Source: Variovorax paradoxus NBRC 15149 (GTDB taxonomy: Bacteria > Pseudomonadota > Gammaproteobacteria > Burkholderiales > Burkholderiaceae_C). Taken from it: a stretch of DNA of 64,000 bases. Shown here one piece after another: positions 43,568 through 51,852 of this stretch; the first letter of the stretch is position 1, and each line of letters starts with the position of its first letter. The notes under the pieces are model-generated. The model had not been told where the DNA came from and made no database searches. It was given only the letters and a program-made list of their open reading frames with translations. Made by a program: the position numbers and the translations under genes. The stretch is taken from assembly GCF_001591365.1 (NCBI RefSeq), contig NZ_BCUT01000007.1:558001-622000 (forward strand), read 5' to 3'.

Positions 43568-44215
43568 TCAGGCGGCCTGTGCCACGTCCTGCTGGTTGGC
43601 GGCTTCGGCCGTGGCCGCAAGGATGTCGGCGCGTGCCGCGGCCAGTGCGGCGGCCTTGGTGGCATCGCCCATGGCCACGCCTTCGGCACGCACGAAGCGC
43701 ACATCGGTGATGCCGAAGAAGCCGAACACCACCTTCAGGTAGCTCTCCTGGTGTTCCGCGGCCTGGCCGCCTTCGGTGGTCGAGTAGATGCCGCCGCGGC
43801 TGGACGCCACGATCACGGTCTTGCCGCCGGCCAGGCCCACGGGGCCCTTGTCGGTGTACTTGAAGGTGCGGCCGATCTGCGCGAGCCGGTCGATCCAGGC
43901 CTTGAGCTGGGTCGGCACCGAGAAGTTGTACAGCGGCGCGCCCACCACGATGACGTCGGAAGCCAGGAACTGGCTCACGAGCTGTTCCGAGAGCGCGTTC
44001 TCGCGCTGCTGGGCTTCGGTCGGCTGGGCCTGCACGCCGGTCTTGATGCCCAGGGCATCGGCGCCGAAGTGCGAGGGCGCGTTGGCGGCAAGGTCGAGGT
44101 ACTCGACCTTGGTGTCGGGATGCGCGGCTTTCCAGGCCGCCACGATCTCTGCCGTGAGGAGGCGGGAGGTCGAATTGGCACTCAGGATGCTGGAGTCGAT
44201 GTGGAGCAGCTTCAT
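43568..44215 (-). CDS. azoR: FMN-dependent NADH-azoreductase AzoR
   Basis: 215 residues of the flavodoxin-like AzoR/NQO family. MKLLHIDSSILSANSTSRLLTAEIV holds the FMN phosphate loop, and APLYNFSVPTQLKAWIDRLAQIGRTFKYT and ASSRGGIYS line the flavin. It reduces quinones or azo compounds by two electrons. Divergent from a LysR gene (130 bases between starts), the usual arrangement for azoR regulation. Confidence 0.94.
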   Translation of the reverse strand: MKLLHIDSSILSANSTSRLLTAEIVAAWKAAHPDTKVEYLDLAANAPSHFGADALGIKTGVQAQPTEAQQRENALSEQLVSQFLASDVIVVGAPLYNFSVPTQLKAWIDRLAQIGRTFKYTDKGPVGLAGGKTVIVASSRGGIYSTTEGGQAAEHQESYLKVVFGFFGITDVRFVRAEGVAMGDATKAAALAAARADILAATAEAANQQDVAQAA

Positions 44216-44345
44216 GGTCGATCACTTTCGTGTGGAGGTCGGCGCTCAAAGGTGGCCGGCGGTGGGGTAATTCTATTTTTGGTGCGAGTCTCTGATAAGT
44301 AGCCAAATTTTGACTGCATCGTTCCACATGCAGGACAATCGGCGA

Positions 44346-45260
44346 ATGCAAGACCTCAACGACATGGTTTTCTTCGCCGAAGTGGCCGAGCGCGGCGGCT
44401 TTGCCGCGGCCAGCCGCGCGCTCGGCATTCCCAAGTCGCGCCTGTCGCGCCGCGTCGCGGAGCTGGAAGACCGGCTGGGCGTACAGCTGATGCAGCGCAG
44501 CACGCGGCGGCTGTCGCTCACGCCGGCGGGCGAGATCTTCCTGCGGCATTCGGCCGCCGTGCGCGACGCGGCGCAGGCCGCGACCGAGGCGGTGGCGCAG
44601 GTGCACACCGATCCCTGCGGCACGGTCCGCCTGAGCTGCCCGATCACCGTCGCCCACAGCGGGCTCGCGCAGCTGCTGCCGCGCTTCATGGAGCGCTATC
44701 CGGCGGTGCGCGTCGACCTGCGCGTCATGAACCGGCCGGTGGACCTGATCGAGGAGGGCATCGATATCGCGCTGCGCGTGCGCCCCGCCATCGAGGACAG
44801 CACCACGCTCGTGGCCAAGGTGCTGGGCACCAGCCGTGCCGTGCTGGTGGCCCGGCCGGAGCTGCTGCAGCGCCTGGGCCCGGTCCGCACGCCGGCCGAC
44901 CTCGAGCGGCTGCCCACGGCGGCCATGTCGGCCAACAGCGAGGGCCGCAGCGAATGGCGGCTCGAGGGCCCGAACGGCGAGATCCACGTGCACGTCCATA
45001 CGCCGCGCTGCGTGGCGGACGATCTCGTGACGCTGCAGCTGGTTGCGCTCGAGGGCGTGGGCGCAACGCTGCTGCCAGGCTACATGTGCCGCGCCGACGT
45101 GGAGGCAGGCCGGCTCGTGCAGGTGCTGCCCGGCTGGGGGCCGGCGCCCGTCATTGCGCACATGGTCTTTCCGCCGCGCCGGGCCCTGGTGCCGGCGGTG
45201 CGCCAGCTGATCGACTTCCTGGCGGAGCACATGAGCGGGAGCCAATCGGGCATGTATTAG
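44346..45260 (+). CDS. LysR-family regulator, probable azoR regulator
   Basis: 304 residues. Helix-turn-helix at about 5-60 (DLNDMVFFAEVAERGGFAAASRALGIPKSRLSRRVAELEDRLG) and an effector domain opening VRLSCPITVAHSGLAQLLPRFMERYPAVRVDL, the CrgA/AphB-like subgroup that controls quinone reductases. Start at 44346 begins the domain; 12 codons upstream add nothing. Divergent azoR is the likely target. Confidence 0.9.
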   Translation: MQDLNDMVFFAEVAERGGFAAASRALGIPKSRLSRRVAELEDRLGVQLMQRSTRRLSLTPAGEIFLRHSAAVRDAAQAATEAVAQVHTDPCGTVRLSCPITVAHSGLAQLLPRFMERYPAVRVDLRVMNRPVDLIEEGIDIALRVRPAIEDSTTLVAKVLGTSRAVLVARPELLQRLGPVRTPADLERLPTAAMSANSEGRSEWRLEGPNGEIHVHVHTPRCVADDLVTLQLVALEGVGATLLPGYMCRADVEAGRLVQVLPGWGPAPVIAHMVFPPRRALVPAVRQLIDFLAEHMSGSQSGMY

Positions 45261-45295
45261 CCGGATTGGCGCCGCTTATGCGGAAAACGCCATAA

Positions 45296-45319
45296 CCAAA
45301 CAAGTAGATATTCGTTTGG
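45296..45319. promoter_or_regulatory. CCAAAC-N12-GTTTGG dyad upstream of lsfA
   Basis: A perfect 6-bp inverted repeat with 12-bp AT-rich spacer, 54 bases before the peroxiredoxin start and in its likely promoter. Spacing of 18 between half-site centres is compatible with a dimeric regulator. The regulator is not identified. Confidence 0.4.
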
Positions 45320-45372
45320 CATTGAAGCTGCACTTCGCACAATCCCAGGTCCCATCCATCCAAGGAGCGACC

Positions 45373-46014
45373 ATGGCGACCCTGCGACTCGGCGACACAG
45401 CCCCCAATTTCACCCAGGATTCCAGCGAAGGCCCCCTCGACTTCTACCAATGGGCCGGCGATTCGTGGGTGGTGTTCTTCTCGCACCCGGCCGATTTCAC
45501 GCCCGTGTGCACCACCGAACTCGGCAAGACCGCGGCGCTGTCGGGCGAATTCGCCAAGCGCGGCGTGAAGCCCATCGCGCTGAGCGTCGATCCGGCCACC
45601 AGGCACAAGGAGTGGATCGGCGACATCAACGAGACGCAGAACACCACCGTCAACTTCCCGATCATTGCGGACCACGACCGCAAGGTGGCCGACCTGTACG
45701 ACCTGATCCACCCGAACGCATCGGCCACGGCCACGGTGCGCAGCGTGTTCATCATCGACCCGAAGAAGGTGATCCGCGCGACCATCACCTACCCGGCCTC
45801 GACCGGCCGCAATTTCGACGAGATCCTGCGCGTGATCGATTCGCTGCAGCTCACCGACAGCCACAAGGTGGCCACGCCCGTGAACTGGAAGGATGGCGAC
45901 GACGTGGTCATCATCCCGAGCATCCAGGACCCGGCCGAACTGGCGGAGCGCTTCCCCAAGGGCTTCAAGGCCGTGAAGCCTTACCTGCGCATCACGCCGC
46001 AGCCCAACAAGTAA
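45373..46014 (+). CDS. lsfA: 1-Cys peroxiredoxin (LsfA/PRDX6 type)
   Basis: 213-residue peroxidase. The active site PADFTPVCTTELGK has Cys46; the long C-terminal arm (SDSLQLTD-like IDSLQLTDSHKVATPVNWKDGDDVVIIP) is the Prx6 pattern. Apart from Met1 and Cys46 there is no sulfur residue in the protein. In Pseudomonas LsfA is induced by sulfate limitation, matching the position beside sulfate-transport genes. Start at 45373 follows CAAGGAGCG. A dyad lies 54 bases upstream, and a small hydrolase follows after 20 bases. Confidence 0.93.
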   Translation: MATLRLGDTAPNFTQDSSEGPLDFYQWAGDSWVVFFSHPADFTPVCTTELGKTAALSGEFAKRGVKPIALSVDPATRHKEWIGDINETQNTTVNFPIIADHDRKVADLYDLIHPNASATATVRSVFIIDPKKVIRATITYPASTGRNFDEILRVIDSLQLTDSHKVATPVNWKDGDDVVIIPSIQDPAELAERFPKGFKAVKPYLRITPQPNK

Positions 46015-46034
46015 GCGGACAGGGCAGCGCCTTC

Positions 46035-46610
46035 ATGCAGACTTCCGTGATCATCGTGCCCGGCTGGCGCGACTCCGGGCCCGGCCATTGGCAGAGCCTG
46101 TGGGAAGAGCGCATTCCGGGCGCGGCGCGCGTGGTGCAGGACGACTGGGCATCGCCCAAGCGCGAGGCCTGGGTGGCCACGCTCGCCAGGCTGGTGCTCG
46201 AAAGCCCCGGGCCGGTGGTGATTGCCGCGCACAGCCTGGGCTGCATCGCCACGGCGCACCTGCCGGCCGAGGCGGCGGCGCGCATCCGCGGGGCGCTGCT
46301 GGTGGCGCCGGCCGATCCGGAGCGCCGGGCCGTGCTGTCGGACTTCGCGCCCGTGCCCTATGCGGCGCTGCCGTACCGCAGCATCGTGGTGGCGAGCAGC
46401 AACGATCCCTATTGCCCGATCCGCCTGGCCGGCGCGTATTCCCGCGCCTGGGGCAGTGAGTTTGTCCGCATGCAGAATGCGGGGCATATCAACATCGACT
46501 CGGGGCACGGAGACTGGCCGCTCGGCCTCGCCTTGCTCCAGTCGCTGACCGACGAGCCCGCCGCCTGGCCGGCGGGCCGTGAATTTTCAGAAAACTTGGC
46601 AACCACATGA
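46035..46610 (+). CDS. RBBP9/YdeN-like serine hydrolase
   Basis: 191-residue small alpha/beta hydrolase. VIIVPGWRDSGPGHWQSLWEERIP near the start, the nucleophile Ser67 in IAAHSLGCIA, VASSNDPYCP for the acid, and NAGHINIDSGHGDWP for the His are all present. Substrate unknown. It lies between lsfA and the sulfate receptor and overlaps the receptor gene by 4 bases (ATGA), so it belongs to the same operon. A role in sulfur scavenging, such as ester hydrolysis, is only a guess. Confidence 0.87.
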   Translation: MQTSVIIVPGWRDSGPGHWQSLWEERIPGAARVVQDDWASPKREAWVATLARLVLESPGPVVIAAHSLGCIATAHLPAEAAARIRGALLVAPADPERRAVLSDFAPVPYAALPYRSIVVASSNDPYCPIRLAGAYSRAWGSEFVRMQNAGHINIDSGHGDWPLGLALLQSLTDEPAAWPAGREFSENLATT

Positions 46611-47623
46611 CTTCCAGATTCAAGACCTTTGCCGCCGTGCTCGCGCTGGCGTCTTCCGCGCTCGCGGGCGGCAGCGCCTTTGCCCAGGGCAACACGCTGC
46701 TGAACGCCTCGTACGACGTGGCGCGCGAGTTCTACAAGGACTACAACGCGGCGTTCGTGGCCAACTACAAGAAGACCACCGGCAAGGACGTGAAGATCGA
46801 CCAGTCGCATGGCGGCTCCAGCGCCCAGGCGCGCGCGGTGGCCGACGGCCTCGATGCCGACGTGGTGACCATGAACACCACCACCGACATCGACTTTCTT
46901 GCCAACACCGGCGTGGTCGCAAAGGACTGGAACAAGAAATTCCCCGAGAACGCATCGCCCACCACCTCGACCATGCTGTTCCTGGTGCGCAACGGCAACC
47001 CCAAGGGCATCAAGGACTGGGAAGACCTGGTCAAGCCCGGCGTGCAGGTCGTGATCGTCAACCCCAAGACCGGCGGCAACGGGCGCTACGCCTACCTGGC
47101 GGCCTGGGGCTACGTCAAGAAGAAGGGCGGCACCGACGCCCAGGCGGCCGAGTTCGTCGGCAAGCTGTTCAAGAACGTGCCGGTGCTGGCACGCGGCGGC
47201 CGTGATGCCACCACCGCCTTCCTGCAGCGCAACATCGGCGATGCGCTGATCACCTTCGAATCCGAAGTGGTGTCGATCGAGCGCGAATTCGGCTCGGGCA
47301 AGGTCGATTCGGTCTACCCGTCGATCAGCATCGTGGCCGAGAACCCGGTGGCCGTGGTCGAGCGCACCACCAAGAAGAAGGGCACCGGCGAACTCGCCAA
47401 GGCCTACCTCGACTGGCTCTACTCCGAAGAAGCGCAGGAAATCGCGGCCAAGCACGCGCTGCGTCCGCGCTCGCAGGCCGTGCTCAAGAAGTACGCCGCC
47501 ACCTTCAAGCCGCTGCAGCTGTTCACGGTGCAGGAACTGTTCGGCAGCCTCGGCGAAGCGCAGAAGGTGCACTTCAACGACGGTGGCCAGTTCGACAAGC
47601 TCTACACGCCCGGCGCAAAGTAA
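46607..47623 (+). CDS. Sulfate ABC transporter substrate-binding protein, second copy
   Basis: 338-residue sulfate/thiosulfate receptor with a Sec signal (MTSRFKTFAAVLALASSALAGGSAFAQ), unlike the Tat-type paralogue at 30076. LLNASYDVAREFYKDYNAAF, QSHGGSSAQARAVADGLDADVV and the C-terminal VQELFGSLGEAQKVHFNDGGQFDKLY are Sbp/CysP features. The mature part has two Met and no Cys. It is directly followed by cysT with no gap, so this copy is the dedicated receptor of CysTWA. Confidence 0.94.
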   Translation: MTSRFKTFAAVLALASSALAGGSAFAQGNTLLNASYDVAREFYKDYNAAFVANYKKTTGKDVKIDQSHGGSSAQARAVADGLDADVVTMNTTTDIDFLANTGVVAKDWNKKFPENASPTTSTMLFLVRNGNPKGIKDWEDLVKPGVQVVIVNPKTGGNGRYAYLAAWGYVKKKGGTDAQAAEFVGKLFKNVPVLARGGRDATTAFLQRNIGDALITFESEVVSIEREFGSGKVDSVYPSISIVAENPVAVVERTTKKKGTGELAKAYLDWLYSEEAQEIAAKHALRPRSQAVLKKYAATFKPLQLFTVQELFGSLGEAQKVHFNDGGQFDKLYTPGAK

Positions 47624-48511
47624 ATGAGCGGCGCTGTTTCTTCGGCGCTCCCGTCCGCGGGAGCGCCTTTTTCGCGTGCCAACCGGGCAGGGGGCACCAA
47701 GCGCGTGCTGCCCGGTTTCCACATCACGCTCGGCTTCTCCATTCTTTACCTGAGCCTGATCGTGCTGATCCCGCTCTCGGCGCTGGTCTTCAAGACCTTC
47801 ACGCTGAGCTGGGAGCAGTTCTGGGTGGCCGTGACCGCGCCGCGCGTGATGGCCTCGTACCGGCTGACCTTCGGCGCCTCGCTGATCGCGGCCGTGGTCA
47901 ACGCGGTGTTCGGCCTGCTCGTGGCCTGGGTGCTGGTGCGCTACAAGTTCCCGGGCAAGCGCATCGTCGATGCGCTGGTCGACCTGCCGTTCGCGCTGCC
48001 CACGGCGGTGGCCGGCATCTCGCTCACGGCGCTGCTCGCGGGCAACGGCTGGATCGGGCAGCTGCTCGAGCCGCACGGCATCAAGCTCGCGTTCACGCCG
48101 GCGGGCATCGTGATTGCGCTGATCTTCATCGGCCTGCCGTTCGTGGTGCGCACGGTGCAGCCGGTGCTCGAAGACGCCGAGAAGGAGCTCGAGGAAGCCG
48201 CCACGTCGCTCGGTGCGACGCGGCTGCAGACCTTCACCAAGGTGATCTTCCCGTCGATCGCGCCGGCGCTGCTCACGGGCTTTGCAATGGCCTTCGCACG
48301 CGCCATCGGCGAGTACGGCTCGGTGATCTTCATCGCCGGCAACATGCCGATGATCTCGGAGATCACGCCGCTCATCATCATCGGCAAGCTGGAGCAGTAC
48401 GACTTTGCCGGCGCCACCGCGGTCGCGCTCGTGATGCTGGTCCTTTCATTCGTCCTGCTGCTGGTCATCAACGGCCTGCAGGCGTGGCAGCGCAAGCGCG
48501 CGGGAGCCTGA
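47624..48511 (+). CDS. cysT: Sulfate ABC transporter permease CysT (CysU)
   Basis: 295-residue permease with about six helices. KRVLPGFHITLGFSILYLSLIVLIPLSALVFKT is the CysT N-terminus, DLPFALPTAVAGISLTALL and the EAA loop EEAATSLGATRLQTFTKVIFPSIAPALLTGFAMAFARAIGEYGSVIFI are diagnostic. No Cys. Starts immediately after the receptor stop and is one base before cysW. Confidence 0.96.
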   Translation: MSGAVSSALPSAGAPFSRANRAGGTKRVLPGFHITLGFSILYLSLIVLIPLSALVFKTFTLSWEQFWVAVTAPRVMASYRLTFGASLIAAVVNAVFGLLVAWVLVRYKFPGKRIVDALVDLPFALPTAVAGISLTALLAGNGWIGQLLEPHGIKLAFTPAGIVIALIFIGLPFVVRTVQPVLEDAEKELEEAATSLGATRLQTFTKVIFPSIAPALLTGFAMAFARAIGEYGSVIFIAGNMPMISEITPLIIIGKLEQYDFAGATAVALVMLVLSFVLLLVINGLQAWQRKRAGA

Positions 48512-48512
48512 G

Positions 48513-49406
48513 ATGAGCGCGCCTTCCAAAGTCATCCGCCGCGCGCAGGCCGGCACCACCGAATCGGCCTGGGTGCGCTGGCTGCTCATCGGCCTTGCGC
48601 TTGCGTTCATGTTCCTGTTCCTCGTGCTGCCGCTGGCCGCCGTGGCGACGGAAGCCCTGCGCAAGGGCCTCGATGCCTACATCGAAGCGCTGAAGGAGCC
48701 CGACGCCTGGAGCGCGATCCGCCTCACGCTGATCACGGCCGCCATCGCGGTGCCGCTGAACCTGGTGTTCGGCGTGGCGGCGGCCTGGGCCATTGCCAAG
48801 TTCGAGTTCCGCGGCAAGGCCTTCCTGACCACGCTGGTGGACCTGCCTTTTGCGGTGTCGCCGGTGGTGGCGGGCCTGATCTACGTGCTGGTGTTCGGCG
48901 CGCAGGGCTGGCTCGGCCCGTGGCTGGCCGAGCACGACATCAAGATCATCTTCGCGGTGCCGGGCATCGTGCTGGCGACCGTGTTCGTGACCTTCCCGTT
49001 CATTGCGCGCGAGCTCGTGCCGCTGATGCAGGCGCAGGGCACCGATGAGGAGCAGGCCGCGATCGTGCTCGGCGCGACCGGCTGGCAGACCTTCTGGCGC
49101 GTGACCCTGCCCAACATCAAGTGGGGCCTGCTGTACGGCGTGATCCTGTGCAACGCGCGCGCCATGGGCGAGTTCGGCGCGGTGTCGGTGGTGTCGGGCC
49201 ACATCCGCGGCCAGACCAACACCATGCCGCTGCATGTGGAAGTGCTCTACAACGAGTACCAGTCGGTCGCGGCCTTTGCCGTGGCCTCGCTGCTCGCCAT
49301 CCTGGCGCTGGTCACGCTGGTGATCAAGTCGGTCATCGAGTGGCGCCACGAACGCGAAATGAAAGCCATTGCGGAGCTGCCGCCAGAGCGGCCCACGGCG
49401 GCTTGA
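48513..49406 (+). CDS. cysW: Sulfate ABC transporter permease CysW
   Basis: 297-residue second channel subunit, homologous to CysT. LPLAAVATEALRKGLDAYIEALKEPD, DLPFAVSPVVAGLIYVLVFGAQGW and the EAA loop EEQAAIVLGATGWQTFWRVTLPNIKWGLLYGVILCNARAMGEFGAVSVVSGHIRGQTNTMPL identify CysW. A 90-base gap with a strong hairpin repeat separates it from cysA. Confidence 0.96.
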   Translation: MSAPSKVIRRAQAGTTESAWVRWLLIGLALAFMFLFLVLPLAAVATEALRKGLDAYIEALKEPDAWSAIRLTLITAAIAVPLNLVFGVAAAWAIAKFEFRGKAFLTTLVDLPFAVSPVVAGLIYVLVFGAQGWLGPWLAEHDIKIIFAVPGIVLATVFVTFPFIARELVPLMQAQGTDEEQAAIVLGATGWQTFWRVTLPNIKWGLLYGVILCNARAMGEFGAVSVVSGHIRGQTNTMPLHVEVLYNEYQSVAAFAVASLLAILALVTLVIKSVIEWRHEREMKAIAELPPERPTAA

Positions 49407-49442
49407 GAAGGCTTCGAGTGAGGGGAACAACCCTCACCCCGG

Positions 49443-49464
49443 CCCTCTCCCCGAGGGGAGAGGG
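49443..49464. repeat. Perfect hairpin repeat between cysW and cysA
   Basis: CCCTCTCCCC (49443-49452) and GGGGAGAGGG (49455-49464) form a 10-bp stem with only GA between them; CCCTCACCCC just upstream extends the symmetry with GTGAGGG. This CCCTCTCCCCGAGGGGAGAGGG core is, from memory, a common dispersed element in proteobacteria. Inside an operon it may reduce cysA expression relative to the permeases. Confidence 0.65.
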
Positions 49465-49496
49465 AGAAATCAGAAGAAGGCAGAGGAAGAGATTCC

Positions 49497-50594
49497 ATGA
49501 GCATCGAAATCCGCAACATCAGCAAGCAGTTCGGCGACTTCCGCGCACTGAACAACGTGAACCTCGACGTCGAGTCGGGCGAACTCGTCGCGCTGCTCGG
49601 TCCCTCGGGCTGCGGCAAGACCACGCTGCTGCGCATCATCGCGGGGCTGGAGACGGCCGACACCGGCAGCATTCTCTTTTCGGGCGAGGACACCACCGAC
49701 GTGCATGTGCGCGAACGGCAGGTGGGCTTCGTGTTCCAGCACTACGCGCTGTTCCGCCACATGACGGTGTTCGAGAACGTCGCGTTCGGCCTGCGCGTGA
49801 AGCCGCGCAAGGAGCGCCCGAGCGACGCGCAGATCAGGCAGAAGGTGACCGACCTGCTCAAGCTGGTGCAGCTCGACTGGCTGGCCGACCGCTATCCGTC
49901 GCAGCTCTCGGGTGGCCAGCGGCAGCGCATCGCACTGGCGCGCGCACTGGCGGTGGAGCCCAAGGTGCTGCTGCTCGACGAACCCTTCGGCGCGCTCGAC
50001 GCCAAGGTGCGCAAGGAACTGCGCCGCTGGCTGCGCCGGCTGCACGACGAGCTGCACGTCACCTCGATCTTCGTCACGCACGACCAGGAAGAAGCGCTCG
50101 AGGTGGCCGACCGCGTGGTGGTCATCAACAAGGGCCGCATCGAGCAGGTCGGCTCGCCGCAGGAGGTGTGGGACCAGCCCGCCAGCCCGTTCGTCTACGG
50201 CTTCCTGGGCGATGTGAACCTGTTCCACGGCCGGGCCGACAACGGCGCGGTGCAGCTCGACGGCATGCGCCTGGACTCGCCTGAACACAGCGGCGCGCGC
50301 GACGCCAAGGCGATGGCCTATGTGCGCCCGCACGACCTCACCGTGGAGCGCTACACCGCCGGCGCCACCGGCATCGTGGCCACCCTGTCGCGCGCCATCG
50401 TGGTCGGCCCGATCGCGCGGCTGGAACTTGAGCCCACCGAAACGAATCCAGATAATCCGGGCTCCGGAACCATCATCGAGGCGCAACTCCCTGCGCAACA
50501 GTTCCGTGAACTGGGCCTGCACGAGGGCGACACGGTCGTCGCCACGCCGCGCAAGGCCCGGGTGTTCGTAGAAGAAGATTGGGTTTCCCCTTGA
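49497..50594 (+). CDS. cysA: Sulfate ABC transporter ATP-binding protein CysA
   Basis: 365-residue ATPase. Walker A GPSGCGKTTLLRIIAGLE, Q-loop FVFQHYALFRHMTVFENVAFGL, signature LSGGQRQRIALARAL, Walker B VLLLDEPFGALDAKVR, switch VTHDQEEALEVADRVVV. The C-terminal part (about 240-365) is the regulatory TOBE-like domain of CysA. Its last codons overlap the likely start of dsbB. Confidence 0.96.
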   Translation: MSIEIRNISKQFGDFRALNNVNLDVESGELVALLGPSGCGKTTLLRIIAGLETADTGSILFSGEDTTDVHVRERQVGFVFQHYALFRHMTVFENVAFGLRVKPRKERPSDAQIRQKVTDLLKLVQLDWLADRYPSQLSGGQRQRIALARALAVEPKVLLLDEPFGALDAKVRKELRRWLRRLHDELHVTSIFVTHDQEEALEVADRVVVINKGRIEQVGSPQEVWDQPASPFVYGFLGDVNLFHGRADNGAVQLDGMRLDSPEHSGARDAKAMAYVRPHDLTVERYTAGATGIVATLSRAIVVGPIARLELEPTETNPDNPGSGTIIEAQLPAQQFRELGLHEGDTVVATPRKARVFVEEDWVSP

Positions 50595-51094
50595 TCGATT
50601 GGTACTTCGGCGCGCCGCGCCGCGCGTATGGGCTGATCTGCCTGGCCTGCGTCCTGATGCTGGCCTTCGGGCTCTACCTGCAGCACGTGGTCGGCCTCGA
50701 GCCGTGCCCCATGTGCATCGTGCAGCGCTATGCGCTGGTGCTGGTGGCGCTCTTCACCGGCCTGGCCGGCGTGTTCAGGAGCCGCGGCCTGCAGGCCACG
50801 GGCGGTGTGCTGGCGCTGGCGGCAGCGGCCGGCGGCGCCTACACGGCGGCGGCGCAAAGCTGGCTCCAGTGGAACCCGCCCGAGGTCGTGACCTGCGGGC
50901 GCGACCTCTACGGAATGATCGAGACCTTTCCGCTCAAGCGGGCGCTGCCGATGATCTTCCGCGGCGGCGGCGATTGCTCGAAGGTCGACTGGTCGCTGTT
51001 CGGCCTGACGCTCGCGAACTGGTCGTTCATTGCCTTCGTGGTGCTGGCGGTCCTGCTGCTCGTGCTGCTTTTTCGCCGGCCCGCGGCGCGCTAG
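50591..51094 (+). CDS. dsbB: Disulfide bond formation protein DsbB
   Basis: Membrane quinone reductase that reoxidises DsbA. In about 167 residues there are four helices, with Cys pairs EPCPMC (first periplasmic loop) and VTCGRDL/GGDCSK (second loop). Start is uncertain: a TTG at 50591 overlaps the cysA stop (TTGA) and gives MIDWYFGAPRR; another TTG at 50579 adds four residues. The overlap suggests it is cotranscribed with cysA. Its stop abuts the stop of the convergent ATPase gene. Confidence 0.9.
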   Translation: MIDWYFGAPRRAYGLICLACVLMLAFGLYLQHVVGLEPCPMCIVQRYALVLVALFTGLAGVFRSRGLQATGGVLALAAAAGGAYTAAAQSWLQWNPPEVVTCGRDLYGMIETFPLKRALPMIFRGGGDCSKVDWSLFGLTLANWSFIAFVVLAVLLLVLLFRRPAAR

Positions 51095-51787
51095 CTAGAG
51101 CGGCAGGGTGTCGAAGGCCGCGTAGGCGGTCGCCAGCCAGGACTTCACGCGCTGGCGCTCCAGCAGGCCGAGCGCATGCGGCCCTTCGCGGTCGTTCACG
51201 GCCTTCCAGAAACTGGTGTTCTGCGCATCGATCTTGCGCATGCTCGCCTCATGCAGGCGCGGCAGCGTGATCACGCGGGCGCCGTTCGCGGTGGCCTTGG
51301 AAAGCGACTGCGACGCCAGCAGCATGCCGAAGTCGCTGCCGCGGCCGTAGTTCTGCACCACGATGTAGTTGGGCCGGTTGCCGAAGGTGTCGATCAGCGT
51401 GCCGAGCAGGTCGGTGGAGTCCTTGCCGTCGTCCAGCACGTGCCAGAAGTTGACGGCCACGCCCAGCTCGTCGAACACGTCGAACAGGTCCGATTCCTTG
51501 ATCCAGCGCGACAGCGGCGCGAGCGTCTGGGCCGCCAGGTCGACGATGACGCTTTGCTGCGGATTCGTCTCGAAGCCGTTCACCACGGTGTCCAGGCCCT
51601 CGAAGCTGTCGACCACGATGGGCGAGGCAAAGCCTTCGTAGAAGCGCGTGAACGAGCTGTGCGAGCGGTCGGTATCGAAGCCCGTGAAGGGCTTGCTGTG
51701 GTCGATGAAGTACTGCGCCAGCACGCGCGCCGTGACCGACTTGCCGACACCGCCTTTTTCGCCGCCGATGAAATTGATGGAGCTCAT
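51095..51787 (-). CDS. Lone ParA/MinD-type P-loop ATPase
   Basis: 230 residues. NFIGGEKGGVGKSVTARVLAQYF carries the deviant Walker A motif (KGGVGKS at 11-17) of ParA/MinD/mobilisation ATPases; DTDRSHSSF fits Walker A', and VIVDLAAQT lies at the Walker B position. No ParB-like partner, plasmid gene or relaxase is near. Related proteins are often annotated as mobilisation protein or cellulose-synthase YhjQ-like, but neither context exists here. Divergent signals are absent; a 65-base gap separates it from hipA. Confidence 0.72.
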   Translation of the reverse strand: MSSINFIGGEKGGVGKSVTARVLAQYFIDHSKPFTGFDTDRSHSSFTRFYEGFASPIVVDSFEGLDTVVNGFETNPQQSVIVDLAAQTLAPLSRWIKESDLFDVFDELGVAVNFWHVLDDGKDSTDLLGTLIDTFGNRPNYIVVQNYGRGSDFGMLLASQSLSKATANGARVITLPRLHEASMRKIDAQNTSFWKAVNDREGPHALGLLERQRVKSWLATAYAAFDTLPL

Positions 51788-51852
51788 GAGTTGCTGCTGC
51801 CTCGAAAGGGTGGAGGAGTGAAGGGCCGGATCATTCTAGGGGGCGGGCTTTT

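Noticed and set aside
44274..44330. Possible LysR box between azoR and its LysR gene
   Set aside because: TATTTTTGG and CCAAATTTT are only a loose inverted pair with a long spacer; T-N11-A patterns are too common to call.
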